From assembly GCF_039812505.1 (NCBI RefSeq), contig NZ_JBDIAQ010000011.1, positions 1 through 47,665 of the forward strand: a DNA stretch of 47,665 nt, in the 5' to 3' direction. Positions 17,034 through 25,780 of the stretch are shown in pieces (within the stretch, counting starts at the first letter, position 1; each line of letters opens with the position of its first letter). The notes beneath the pieces are model-generated. The model was given only the letters and a program-made list of their open reading frames with translations, had not been told where the DNA came from and ran no database searches. The position numbers and the translations under genes are program-made. The stretch is from Intrasporangium_A sp039812505 (GTDB lineage Bacteria > Actinomycetota > Actinomycetes > Actinomycetales > Dermatophilaceae).

Positions 17034-18590
17034 TCAGCCCTTCCGGAACATGGTCAGCATGCGGCGGGTCACGGTGAAGCCGCCGAAGATGTTGATGCTC
17101 GCGACGAGGGTCGCGACGAACCCGACCACCGCCACGGCCGCGATCGAGGAGGTCCCGGACGAGCCGAGCTGCAGCAGCGCACCGACCACGATGATGCCGC
17201 TGATCGCGTTGGTCACGGACATCAGCGGCGTGTGCAGCGAGTGCGCGACGTTGCCGATGACGTAGAACCCGATCACCACCGCGAGCGCGAAGACGGTGAA
17301 CGGGGCGAGGAACGTGCCCTTCGACAGGGCGGTGATCACGATGAACACGAGGGCGGCGATCGCCATACCGGTATGCCGCCGGGTCAGGCTGCGCGGGCCC
17401 GTGGGCTCGGTCTTGGCGACCTCCTTGTGCGCCACCGGCGGCGCAGCAGGGGCCGCACTGACCGGCAGCGGTGGCGGCGGCCAGAGCAGCTCGCCGTCGC
17501 GCGCGACCGTCATGTTGCGCTGCACCGGGTCGTCGAAGTCGAGCACCAGCTGCCCGTCCTTGCCCGGGGTCAGCAGCTTCATCAGGTTGACCAGGTTGGT
17601 GCCGTAGAGCTGGCTGGCCTGCGTCGGCAGCCGCGCGGCCAGGTCGGTGTAGCCGATGATCTTCACGCCGGTCTCGGTCACGACCAGCTCGTCGGCGACC
17701 GCGCCCTCGACGTTGCCGCCGTTGGCCGCGGCCATGTCGACGATGACCGAGCCGGCCTTCATCGACCGAACCATCTCGCCGGTGATCAGCCGCGGCGCCG
17801 GCCTGCCGGGGATCAGGGCCGTCGTGACGATGATGTCGATGTCGGGGACCTGGGCGGCATACATCTGCGCGGCCCGTCGGTTGTACTCCTCGCCCATCTC
17901 CTTGGCGTAGCCGGTCGCGCTCGGCCCGGCCTGCGCCTCGGGCATCTCGACGGCGAGGAACTCGGCCCCCATCGACTCGACCTGCTCGGCGACCTCGGGC
18001 CGCGCGTCGGTCGCGCGCACGATCGCGCCGAGCGAACGGGCGGTGCCGATCGCGGCGAGCCCGGCCACCCCGGCGCCCACCACGAGGACCTTCGCCGGCG
18101 GCACCTTGCCCGCCGCGGTGACCTGTCCGGTGAAGAACGAGCCGAACTCGTGCGCCGCCTCGACGACCGCGCGGTAGCCGGCGATGTTGGCCATCGAGGA
18201 GAGGACGTCGAGCGACTGCGCCCGGCTGATCCGCGGCACGGCGTCCATCGCCATCGCCGTGACACCCGCCGCGCGCAGCTTCTCGACCAGCTCCGGGTCC
18301 AGGGCCGGCGCCATGAGGCTGACCAGGACCGTGCCGGGCCGCAGCAGTGCGATCTCGTCGTCGGTCGGCGGGTTGATCGCGTGGACGATGTCGGCGGACC
18401 AGGCCGTGTCTCGGTCCACGACGCGGGCACCGGCAGCGGCATACCCCGCGTCGTCGAAGCTGGCCGCCACCCCGGCGCCCGACTCGATGACGACGTCGTA
18501 GCCGAGCGCGACGAGCTGGCCCACGGTCTTGGGTGTCGCGCCCACGCGCGTCTCATGCGCGTGGGTCTCGCGGGGGACACCGATCTGCAC
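17034..18590 (-). CDS. pntA: NAD(P) transhydrogenase subunit alpha (fused)
   Basis: A 518-residue subunit combining the soluble NAD(H)-binding domain I (about residues 1-375) with a short C-terminal membrane part, so the fused E. coli-like layout rather than split alpha1/alpha2. The N-terminus (IGVPRETHAHETRVGATP) and the Rossmann signature VLVVGAGVAGLAAIGTARSLGA (about residues 165-187) resemble alanine dehydrogenase-type proteins, as expected. A Pro/Ala-rich linker precedes about four membrane helices ending in a basic tail. It heads the pntAB operon; the region upstream to the next stop codon is only 56 bp, so the promoter is there or within the neighbouring gene end. Confidence 0.96.
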   Translation of the reverse strand: MQIGVPRETHAHETRVGATPKTVGQLVALGYDVVIESGAGVAASFDDAGYAAAGARVVDRDTAWSADIVHAINPPTDDEIALLRPGTVLVSLMAPALDPELVEKLRAAGVTAMAMDAVPRISRAQSLDVLSSMANIAGYRAVVEAAHEFGSFFTGQVTAAGKVPPAKVLVVGAGVAGLAAIGTARSLGAIVRATDARPEVAEQVESMGAEFLAVEMPEAQAGPSATGYAKEMGEEYNRRAAQMYAAQVPDIDIIVTTALIPGRPAPRLITGEMVRSMKAGSVIVDMAAANGGNVEGAVADELVVTETGVKIIGYTDLAARLPTQASQLYGTNLVNLMKLLTPGKDGQLVLDFDDPVQRNMTVARDGELLWPPPPLPVSAAPAAPPVAHKEVAKTEPTGPRSLTRRHTGMAIAALVFIVITALSKGTFLAPFTVFALAVVIGFYVIGNVAHSLHTPLMSVTNAISGIIVVGALLQLGSSGTSSIAAVAVVGFVATLVASINIFGGFTVTRRMLTMFRKG

Positions 18591-18646
18591 GATGGCTCCT
18601 TCGTAGTGGTGCTGCCCCCGAACCTAGAGCACGTCGCCGACACATT

Positions 18647-19714
18647 TCATGCGCCCGGGTGGAATTGAGACGTGGGACCGCGGCTCGCCCCGGACGTATG
18701 CCGCTCACCTCCCGCAGCTGCCCGCGACACCGCCGGCGCGTCGAGCAGCGCGTCGGCGAGGTCGAGGTCGATCACGAGGGCATCGACCAGCCCTCCGGTG
18801 ATCGCCGCGAGCACCGCGGCCCGCTTGGCCGCACCTGCTGCGAGGCCGACGACCTGCCCGATAGCGCGCAGCTGGGCCGCGCTGACCGTCACCGTCCGGT
18901 CGGCGAGCGGGCATCCGACCGCGGCCCCGTCGGCGTCGAAGAGGACCCCACCGATCTCGCCGACCACGCCCGCGGTCGCGGCGGACTCGCGGTCGGCGGG
19001 GCAGGCCGAGTCGAAGACCGTCGACAGCCCGGGCTGCCACGCGCCCACCCCGACCACCGCGACCGTGACCCGCGAGGCCTGCCCGAGCACCCGAGCGACC
19101 TGCGGCTCGCGCCGCAGCGCGGCCGCGGACGCGGCGTCGTCGAGCAACAGCGGCGCGTAGAAGATCGACGCCGTGCCCCCGGTGGCCCGGGCTGCCCGGC
19201 GCACGATGGCGACAGTGCTGCTGTCGTAGCCGGGCAGGTCCAGGGCCCCGCTCAACTGCACCACGTCGACCTTCGGCAGGTCGTGCAGGCACCGGGTCAT
19301 GACGTCGACCGAGCGTGACCACGGCAGGCCCAGCACATCGCCCTCGGCGAGCAGGTCGGCGAGCAGCTCCCCAGCGGCGGCTCCGAGCTCGCCGGACGAC
19401 GCAGCCACGGCGAGCGTCGACTCCAGACCCGAGTCGGTCCGCGTGGCCGCCCGGCTCTGGACGACGAGCACGTGACGCAGCCCCAGGACCTCCTGCAGCC
19501 GCGCCGAACGGTCCAGGTCGATCCCCCCGCGAGCCACGATCTCGAACCGCACGATGCCGGCCCGGCAGGCGTAGTCGATCAGCCGGGCCACCTTGAACCG
19601 GGAGATCCCCAGGGCTTCGGCGATCTCGACCTTGGGCTGCCCCAGCAGGTAGTGCCGGCGCGCCACGGCGGCGGCGAGCACCAGCTCGCCGGGACCGCGG
19701 CGCTCCACGACCAC
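18647..19714 (-). CDS. SorC/DeoR-type sugar-binding transcriptional regulator
   Basis: A 355-residue regulator. The N-terminal helix-turn-helix (about residues 15-60, YLLGQPKVEIAEALGISRFKVARLI) is followed by a large effector-binding domain of the SorC type (about residues 70-330), with motifs such as LGLPWSRSVDVMTRCL and PLADRTVTVSAAQLRAIGQVVGLAAG. Effectors of this family are phosphorylated sugars or sugar alcohols. It starts at GTG 19714, after AAAGGGGTGA. The gene is divergent from the polyol transport operon, with 150 bp between the starts, and probably controls that operon and itself. The C-terminal 25 residues are low-complexity. The regulator class is secure; the target is inferred from position. 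Confidence 0.9.
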   Translation of the reverse strand: MVVERRGPGELVLAAAVARRHYLLGQPKVEIAEALGISRFKVARLIDYACRAGIVRFEIVARGGIDLDRSARLQEVLGLRHVLVVQSRAATRTDSGLESTLAVAASSGELGAAAGELLADLLAEGDVLGLPWSRSVDVMTRCLHDLPKVDVVQLSGALDLPGYDSSTVAIVRRAARATGGTASIFYAPLLLDDAASAAALRREPQVARVLGQASRVTVAVVGVGAWQPGLSTVFDSACPADRESAATAGVVGEIGGVLFDADGAAVGCPLADRTVTVSAAQLRAIGQVVGLAAGAAKRAAVLAAITGGLVDALVIDLDLADALLDAPAVSRAAAGGERHTSGASRGPTSQFHPGA

Positions 19715-19785
19715 GTGGGCTCACCCCTTTGCCCTGTTCCGGGTGACGTATCGGTATCGATGCCGCCCGATCCCCGGCCCTCCGG

Positions 19786-19814
19786 TTGACAGGCGTGACG
19801 CGAGTCACTTTACT
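19786..19814 (+). promoter_or_regulatory. Promoter of polyol operon with overlapping operator
   Basis: TTGACA at 19786-19791 is followed after exactly 17 bases by TTTACT at 19809-19814, a good housekeeping-sigma arrangement in this GC-rich genome. The -10 region lies inside the inverted repeat GCGAGT-N6-ACTCGC (19800-19817), and GTGAC-N4-GTCAC (19795-19808) overlaps it, so a repressor here would block RNA polymerase. Transcription would start about 40 bp before the GTG of the binding-protein gene. Confidence 0.65.
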
Positions 19815-19830
19815 CGCACGTGCATGGTCA

Positions 19831-19844
19831 TGCTCGGATGAGCA
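19831..19844. promoter_or_regulatory. Putative SorC-type operator TGCTC-N4-GAGCA
   Basis: TGCTCGGATGAGCA is a perfect 5-bp inverted repeat with a 4-base spacer. It lies between the predicted -10 and the ribosome site of the polyol operon. TGAGCA/TGCTCA half-sites are typical for SorC-family sugar regulators; assignment to the divergent regulator is inferred. Confidence 0.5.
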
Positions 19845-19864
19845 ATTCGCATCAAGGAGGGCCA

Positions 19865-21295
19865 GTGCACCTGACGAGCCGTCGACGCCGTGACCACCTC
19901 GACCACACCGGCGGCGAACCGGCCCGCCCGCGGCGTCGCGGGTTCCGGGTCGGCGTCCTCGCCCTCGCCATCGGGGCGGTCCCGGCCCTGTCCGCCTGTG
20001 CCGGCTGGGGCGGCGGCGGTCTCGGCGGCGGCGGGGCCGACAGCATCAACGTGCTCATGGTCAACAACCCGCAGATGGTCGATCTGCAGGGCCTGACCGA
20101 GAAGTACTTCACCGCCAAGACCGGCATCCACGTCAACTACACCGTGCTGCCCGAGAACGACGTGCGCGACAAGATCAGCCAGGAGTTCACCAGCCAGGCC
20201 GGACAGTACGACGTCGCCTCGCTCAGCAACTTCGAGATCCCGATCTACGCCCGGGCCAAGTGGATCTCACCGCTGGACGACTTCATCGCGAAGGACCCCG
20301 GCTTCGACCAGGCCGACATCCTCAAGCCGATGCAGACCTCCCTGTCCGAGGGCGGCAAGATCTACGGCGAGCCCTTCTACGGCGAGTCGTCCTTCCTGAT
20401 GTACCGCAAGGACGTCCTGGCGGCCAAGGGCATCACGATGCCCTCGCACCCGACGTGGCCGCAGGTGGCCGACATCGCCGCCAAGGTCGACGGGGCCCAG
20501 CCCGGGATGGCCGGCATCTGCCTGCGCGGGCAGCCCGGCTGGGGCCAGATCTTCGCGCCGCTGACGACCGTGGTCAACACCTTCGGCGGCACCTGGTTCG
20601 AGAAGGACTGGACGCCCGGCGTCAACGCGCCGCCGTTCGTGGCGGCGACCCAGTTCTACGTCGACCTGGTGCGGGCGCACGGCGAGAAGGGCGCCCCCCA
20701 GGCCGGCTTCACCGAGTGCCTCAACAACGTCACCCAGGGCTCCGCTGCGATGTGGTACGACGCGACCTCGGCGGCGGGTTCGCTCGAGGCGAAGGGCTCC
20801 CCGGTGAAGGGAAAGATGGGCTACGTCGCGGCACCGGTCGTCAAGACGAAGAGCTCCGGATGGCTCTACGCGTGGTCCTGGTCGATCCAGGCCGCGAGCA
20901 CGAAGCAGGAGAACGCCTGGAAGTTCATCTCCTGGGCGTCGGGCAAGGACTACGAGAACCTCGTCGGCGAGCAGCTCGGCTGGGCGAGGGTCCCGGCCGG
21001 GAAGCGCGCCTCGACCTACGAGAACCCGAAGTACCTCGAGGTGGCCGCCGCGTTCGCCGAACCGACGAAGGAGGCCATCGAGGCGGCCGACCCGGAGAAC
21101 CCGGGAGTGCAGCCGCGGCCCGCGCCGGGCATCCAGTTCGTCGACATCCCCGAGTTCCCGGCCCTCGGCACCCAGGTCAGCCAGTACGTCAGCTCGGCCA
21201 TCGCCGGCCGGATGAGCGTCACGGAGGCGCTCGACCGGGGCCAGCGGCTGGCCGAGGACGTCGCCGAGCGCTACCAGTCACGGGAGGGCAAGTGA
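19865..21295 (+). CDS. Polyol ABC transporter substrate-binding lipoprotein
   Basis: A 476-residue extracellular solute-binding protein of the family-1 sugar type. A basic N-terminus with RRR at about 23-25 and a hydrophobic stretch end in the lipobox LSAC, with Cys45 as the lipid anchor; the arginines suggest possible Tat export. The mature protein shows the usual pattern of a sugar binder (SINVLMVNNPQMVDL, GKIYGEPFYGESSFLMYRKD, AMWYDATSAAGS). The GTG start at 19865 is set by AAGGAGG four bases upstream; earlier in-frame starts would put non-signal sequence in front. It is the first gene of the polyol operon, and its stop overlaps the next start by 4 bp (GTGA). Confidence 0.94.
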   Translation: MHLTSRRRRDHLDHTGGEPARPRRRGFRVGVLALAIGAVPALSACAGWGGGGLGGGGADSINVLMVNNPQMVDLQGLTEKYFTAKTGIHVNYTVLPENDVRDKISQEFTSQAGQYDVASLSNFEIPIYARAKWISPLDDFIAKDPGFDQADILKPMQTSLSEGGKIYGEPFYGESSFLMYRKDVLAAKGITMPSHPTWPQVADIAAKVDGAQPGMAGICLRGQPGWGQIFAPLTTVVNTFGGTWFEKDWTPGVNAPPFVAATQFYVDLVRAHGEKGAPQAGFTECLNNVTQGSAAMWYDATSAAGSLEAKGSPVKGKMGYVAAPVVKTKSSGWLYAWSWSIQAASTKQENAWKFISWASGKDYENLVGEQLGWARVPAGKRASTYENPKYLEVAAAFAEPTKEAIEAADPENPGVQPRPAPGIQFVDIPEFPALGTQVSQYVSSAIAGRMSVTEALDRGQRLAEDVAERYQSREGK

Positions 21296-22242
21296 GTACC
21301 GCGACCACCCCCGCAGAGCCGGCCCGCGCGTCCGCACGGGCGGGCGAGCCGTCGACCTCGCTGAAGAAGGCCGGCGACTGGGCCCGGCGGGCACCGCTGC
21401 TGCCGGCGCTGATCTTCGTCATCATCGTCACGCAGCTGCCGTTCATCGCGACACTCGTCGTGTCGTTCATGAACTGGAACGCCTACTACCCCGACGAGCG
21501 CGGGTTCGCCGGGTTCGACAACTTCAAGCGGGTCTTCACGGACATCAACGCCCGCCAGGCCGTCCTCGTCACGATCTACCTGACGGTGGCCTGCGTGCTG
21601 ATCAGCCTGGTCCTGGGCCTGCTCATCGCGCTGCTGCTCGACCGGAAGTTCCGCGGTCGCAGCGCCGTCCGGACCCTGATGATCACCCCGTTCCTCATCG
21701 TCCCGGTGGCGGCGGCGCTGCTGTGGAAGCACGCCCTCTACAACCCCGAGTACGGTCTGTTCAACGGGGTGCTGACCTGGCTGTTCGGCAAGGACGCGGT
21801 CCAGCCCGACTGGATCTCGATGGCGCCGCTGTGGTCGATCATCTTCGCGATCGTCTGGCAGTGGACCCCGTTCATGATGCTCATCCTGCTGGCCGGCCTG
21901 CAGTCCCGTCCGCTCGACGTCGTCGAGGCGGCCCGGATCGACGGTGCGAACGGCTGGCAGATCTTCCGCAACATGACCCTGCCGCACCTGCGCCAGTACA
22001 TCGAGCTGTCCGCCCTGCTCGGCGCGATCTACATCGTGCAGAACTTCGACCACGTCTTCACGATCACCTCGGGCGGGCTGGGCACGGCCAACCTGCCCTA
22101 CTTCATCTACGAGACCTTCTACACCGCGCAGGACTACGGACGTGCCTCGGCCGCCGGCGTCATCGTGGTCATCGGCACGATCGTCATCGCCACGCTCGCG
22201 CTGCGCACCGTGTTCAGCCTGTTCAAGGAGGAGTCGCGATGA
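21292..22242 (+). CDS. Polyol ABC transporter permease, MalF-type
   Basis: A 316-residue inner-membrane permease with a cytoplasmic N-terminus and six predicted helices. The EAA loop that contacts the ATPase is clear at about residues 220-240 (EAARIDGANGWQIFRNMTLPHL). The start is the GTG at 21292 in the GTGA overlap with the binding-protein stop. The preceding gene ends with GGGAGGGCAA, giving a ribosome site within its last codons. With the next gene it forms the heterodimeric channel. No ATP-binding subunit is encoded in the operon, so a shared ATPase of the MsiK kind is likely. Confidence 0.95.
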   Translation: MSTATTPAEPARASARAGEPSTSLKKAGDWARRAPLLPALIFVIIVTQLPFIATLVVSFMNWNAYYPDERGFAGFDNFKRVFTDINARQAVLVTIYLTVACVLISLVLGLLIALLLDRKFRGRSAVRTLMITPFLIVPVAAALLWKHALYNPEYGLFNGVLTWLFGKDAVQPDWISMAPLWSIIFAIVWQWTPFMMLILLAGLQSRPLDVVEAARIDGANGWQIFRNMTLPHLRQYIELSALLGAIYIVQNFDHVFTITSGGLGTANLPYFIYETFYTAQDYGRASAAGVIVVIGTIVIATLALRTVFSLFKEESR

Positions 22243-23144
22243 CCGCCCCGGCACGCACGGACGACCCCGGCCGTGTGCCGCCCAGCCAGGGCGCGCAGGC
22301 CGGCTCGCGAAGCCTGCAGATCGTGCACCGCAAGCCGCCCCGGAGCCACGCCCTGCTGTCGCTCGCCGCGTGGGTCATCGGCCTGCTGTTCGCGCTGCCG
22401 GTCATCTGGATGATCCTCACCTCGTTCCACAGCGAGACCGACGCGGCGACCAACCCGCCGAGCGTGTTCGCACCGCTCAGCCTCGAGGGCTACCGCACGT
22501 TCTTCGCCGCCGGACCGTGGCCGAGCCTGCTGAACTCGCTGACCGCCAGCGTCATCTCGACGATCCTGGTCCTGCTGCTCTCGTTCCCGGCCGCCTACGC
22601 CCTGTCGATCCGGCCGGTGAAGAAGTGGACCGACGTGCTGTTCTTCTTCCTCTCGACCAAGATGCTGCCGATCGTGGCCGGCATCCTGCCGATCTACATC
22701 TTCGCCCAGAAGACCCACCTGCTGGACAACATCTGGCTGCTCATCATCCTCTACACGTCGATGAACACCCCCATCGCCGTGTGGATGCTGCGCTCCTTCC
22801 TCGCCGAGGTGCCGGTCGAGATGCTCGAGGCCGCCGAGGTCGACGGGGCCGGGCTGATCCGCACCCTGCGCGAGATCATCGCCCCGGTCGTCATGCCCGG
22901 CATCGCGGCCGCCGCGCTGATCTGCTTCATCTTCAGCTGGAACGAGCTGCTGCTCGCCCGGGTCCTGACCGGTACCGTCGCCGGCACCGCACCGGTCTTC
23001 CTGACCGGCTTCGTCACCAGCCAGGGCCTGTTCCTGGCCAAGGTCTGCGCGGCCTCGCTGATCGTGTCGCTGCCGGTGCTCACCGCCGGCTTCGCCGCCC
23101 AGGACAAGCTCGTCCAGGGCCTGTCGATGGGAGCCATCAAGTGA
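22239..23144 (+). CDS. Polyol ABC transporter permease, MalG-type
   Basis: A 301-residue permease, partner of the preceding gene. It has a 40-residue cytoplasmic N-terminus and six predicted helices. The EAA loop reads EAAEVDGAGLIRTLREIIAPVVMPG (about residues 203-227). The ATG at 22239 overlaps the upstream stop (ATGA) and has AAGGAGGAG just before it. The stop in turn overlaps the GTG of the dehydrogenase gene, so four consecutive genes are translationally chained. The helix 3-4 segment (FFLSTKMLPIVAGILPIYIFAQKTHLLDN) resembles polyol (mannitol/sorbitol) permeases of the MtlG kind. Substrate is inferred from operon context. Confidence 0.95.
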   Translation: MTAPARTDDPGRVPPSQGAQAGSRSLQIVHRKPPRSHALLSLAAWVIGLLFALPVIWMILTSFHSETDAATNPPSVFAPLSLEGYRTFFAAGPWPSLLNSLTASVISTILVLLLSFPAAYALSIRPVKKWTDVLFFFLSTKMLPIVAGILPIYIFAQKTHLLDNIWLLIILYTSMNTPIAVWMLRSFLAEVPVEMLEAAEVDGAGLIRTLREIIAPVVMPGIAAAALICFIFSWNELLLARVLTGTVAGTAPVFLTGFVTSQGLFLAKVCAASLIVSLPVLTAGFAAQDKLVQGLSMGAIK

Positions 23145-24634
23145 CCGCCCTCGCCCTGTCCGACGACGCGCTCGGGCGGCTGCCTGCAGGAGTGCAGTGG
23201 GCGGCATACGACCGCTCGAAGATCACCGCGAGCATCGTGCACTTCGGCGTCGGCGGGTTCCACCGCGCGCACCAGGCGATGTACCTCGACCGCCTCATGG
23301 CGGCCGGCAGCGGGCTCGACTGGGGCATCTGCGGGGTCGGCGCGCTGCCGCACGACCGGCGGATCGTCGACACGCTGACGGCCCAGGACGGCCTCTACAC
23401 CCTGATCGTCAAGCACCCGGACGGGCACCTCGAGGCCCGCGTGATCGGCAGCATCGTCGAGATGCTCTACGCGCCCGACGACCCGCAGGCCGTCGTCGAC
23501 CGGCTCGCCGACCCGCGCACCCGCATCGTCTCGCTGACGATCACCGAGGGCGGCTACCTGGTCAACCAGGTGACCGGCGAGTTCGACGCGGCCGACCCGT
23601 CGATCCAGTCCGACCTCGCTCCCGGCGCGGTGCCGAGCACCGCCTTCGGGTACATCGTGGCCGGCCTTGCCGCGCGCCGCGCGGCCGGCGCCACCCCCTT
23701 CACCGTCATGTCCTGCGACAACCTGCCGGACAACGGCGACATCGCCCGGCGGATGATGACCGCCTTCGCCCGGCTCAAGGACCCGGGGCTGGCCGACTGG
23801 ATGGAGCAGCACGTCGCCTTCCCCAACTGCATGGTCGACCGGATCACCCCGGTCACCACCCCGGCCGACATCGAGCGGCTCACCGAGGAGTTCGGCATCG
23901 CCGACGGATGGCCGGTCGTCACCGAGCCGTTCACGCAGTGGGTCCTGGAGGACCACTTCACCGACGGGCGCCCGCCCTACGAGCAGTCCGGCGTCCAGCT
24001 CGTCGACGACGTGGTGCCCTACGAGCTGACCAAGCTGCGGCTGATCAACGCGAGCCACCAGGCGCTGTGCTACCTCGGCCACCTGGCCGGCTACCGCTAC
24101 GCCCACGAGGTGTGCCAGGACCCGCTGTTCGCCGACTTCGTGCTTGCCTACATGACGCACGAGGGCGGCCCCACGCTGCCCGAGGTGCCCGGCTTCGACC
24201 TCCACGGGTTCGCCCGCGGCGTCATCGAGCGGTTCGCCAACCCCGAGATCCGCGACACCCTGGCGCGGCTCTGCGCCGAGACCTCCGACCGCATCCCCAA
24301 GTTCCTCGTGCCCGTCATCGCCGAGAACCTGCGCAGCGGCGGCGAGATCGACCGCTCGGCCCTCGTCGTCGCGTCGTGGGCCCGTTACGCGGAGGGCGTC
24401 GACGAGCAGGGCGAGCCGATCGAGGTCGTCGACCGCATCAAGGACCGCGTCATGGCGGCCGCGGCACGTCAGGGCGAGGACCGGCTGGCCTTTCTGCGTG
24501 ACCGCGACCTGTTCGGCGGGCTCGTGGACGACGAACGCTTCACCAGCGCGTATGCCGCCGCGCTCGACTCGCTGCACGCGCACGGGGCGCGCGCCACCCT
24601 CGAGGCCCGCCGCGGGCTCGACGCCGTCGGCTGA
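23141..24634 (+). CDS. Mannitol/D-arabinitol-type long-chain polyol dehydrogenase
   Basis: A 497-residue member of the long-chain mannitol dehydrogenase family, which oxidises D-mannitol to D-fructose or D-arabinitol to D-xylulose with NAD and needs no metal. The N-terminal nucleotide-binding motif is VHFGVGGFHRAHQ (about residues 31-43). The catalytic pattern KLRLINASHQ gives Lys at about 297 with Asn and His following, close to Lys295 of Pseudomonas fluorescens mannitol 2-dehydrogenase. The start is GTG 23141, in a GTGA overlap with the permease stop. Because the operon also encodes xylulokinase, arabinitol is at least as likely a substrate as mannitol; enzymes of this family accept several D-arabo polyols. 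Confidence 0.93.
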   Translation: MTALALSDDALGRLPAGVQWAAYDRSKITASIVHFGVGGFHRAHQAMYLDRLMAAGSGLDWGICGVGALPHDRRIVDTLTAQDGLYTLIVKHPDGHLEARVIGSIVEMLYAPDDPQAVVDRLADPRTRIVSLTITEGGYLVNQVTGEFDAADPSIQSDLAPGAVPSTAFGYIVAGLAARRAAGATPFTVMSCDNLPDNGDIARRMMTAFARLKDPGLADWMEQHVAFPNCMVDRITPVTTPADIERLTEEFGIADGWPVVTEPFTQWVLEDHFTDGRPPYEQSGVQLVDDVVPYELTKLRLINASHQALCYLGHLAGYRYAHEVCQDPLFADFVLAYMTHEGGPTLPEVPGFDLHGFARGVIERFANPEIRDTLARLCAETSDRIPKFLVPVIAENLRSGGEIDRSALVVASWARYAEGVDEQGEPIEVVDRIKDRVMAAAARQGEDRLAFLRDRDLFGGLVDDERFTSAYAAALDSLHAHGARATLEARRGLDAVG

Positions 24635-24724
24635 GCCCGCGGATCGACCGGCCGGGCAACGGGGAGGATCCGGGGCCGGCCCGGTCGGCCGACCGACAAC
24701 CACCGAACCGGAAGGAACCTGACG

Positions 24725-25780
24725 ATGCCCACGATGGACGCGGTCCGCCTGCCCGGAGACAGCTCGGTCGAACACGTCCGCCTCGACGTCCCGGTCCCGG
24801 GCCACGGGCAGGTCCTGCTGCGGATGCGGGCCTCCTCGATCTGCGGCAGCGACATCCGGGCGATCTACCGCGAGCACCTCGGGCACGGAGCCGAGGCCTA
24901 CCAGGGTGTCGTCGCCGGGCACGAGCCGTGCGGCGACGTCGCGGCCGTGGGCCCGGGCGTGCGCCGGCTGCGTGAGGGCGACCGGGTCGTCGTGTACCAC
25001 ATCGTCGGGTGCGGGGTGTGCACCGAGTGCCGGCGCGGCTACCCGATCGGGTGCACCTCTCCCTCCCGGGCGGCCCACGGGTGGCAGCGCGACGGCGGGC
25101 ACGCCGAGTTCATGCTCGCCGAGGAGGTCTCCTGCCTGCCGCTGCCCGAGCCGCTGACCCACGTCGACGGGGCGCTGGTGGCCTGCGGCTTCGGCACGGC
25201 CTACGAGGGGCTGCTCCGAGCCGAGGTGAGCGGGCGTGACCGGCTGCTCGTGACGGGTCTCGGTCCGGTCGGGCTCGCCACCGCGATGCTCGGCAAGGCG
25301 CTGGGCGCGACCACGGTCGTGGGCCTCGAGCCGGTGGCCGACCGCGCCGCGCTGGCCGAGCGGCTCGGGCTGGTCGACGTGGTCGTCACCGACCCGGCCC
25401 TGTTCGACGACGCCGTCGCCGAGGCCACTGCCGGCGCCGGCTGCGAGGTGGCCATCGACGCGAGCGGCAACGGCGCCGCCCGCGAGGCCGCCCTGCGCAA
25501 CACCCGTACCTGGGGCCGCTGCGTCATGGTCGGCGAGGGCGGCTCGATCACCTTCGCGGTCTCGGACCTGCTGATCCACAAGCAGATCCGGCTGCACGGG
25601 TCATGGGTGTCGTCCCTGAGCCACATGGAGGAGCTGCTCGACAACCTCGTCCGCTGGCAGCTGCACCCCGAGGTCACCGTGACCGACCGGTTCCCGCTCG
25701 CCGAGGCCGCTGCCGCCTACCGGCTGGCCGACGCCGGGCAGGCCGGCAAGGTGTGCATCACCTGGGAGGACCCGGCGTGA
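24725..25780 (+). CDS. Zinc-dependent alcohol/polyol dehydrogenase (MDR)
   Basis: A 351-residue medium-chain dehydrogenase. Catalytic-zinc ligands are visible in SICGSD (Cys about 40) and GHEPCG (about 66-71). The structural zinc lobe is complete, with the pattern C-x2-C-x2-C-x7-C around residues 97-110. The Rossmann fold has VTGLGPVGLATAM near residue 175. Such enzymes oxidise polyols (sorbitol, xylitol or L-arabinitol type) at C2. It follows the mannitol-type dehydrogenase after a 90-bp gap with GGAAGGA before the ATG, and its stop overlaps the kinase start (GTGA). It probably widens the range of polyols converted to ketoses for the kinase. Confidence 0.93.
   Translation: MPTMDAVRLPGDSSVEHVRLDVPVPGHGQVLLRMRASSICGSDIRAIYREHLGHGAEAYQGVVAGHEPCGDVAAVGPGVRRLREGDRVVVYHIVGCGVCTECRRGYPIGCTSPSRAAHGWQRDGGHAEFMLAEEVSCLPLPEPLTHVDGALVACGFGTAYEGLLRAEVSGRDRLLVTGLGPVGLATAMLGKALGATTVVGLEPVADRAALAERLGLVDVVVTDPALFDDAVAEATAGAGCEVAIDASGNGAAREAALRNTRTWGRCVMVGEGGSITFAVSDLLIHKQIRLHGSWVSSLSHMEELLDNLVRWQLHPEVTVTDRFPLAEAAAAYRLADAGQAGKVCITWEDPA

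Noticed and set aside
14865..18668. A 1267-codon plus-strand open frame opposite pntAB
   Set aside because: Low-complexity His/Asp/Arg-rich translation, no family features; pntA and pntB on the other strand are unambiguous.
22751..25597. A 948-codon minus-strand open frame opposite the polyol operon
   Set aside because: Shadow of three well-supported, translationally chained plus-strand genes.
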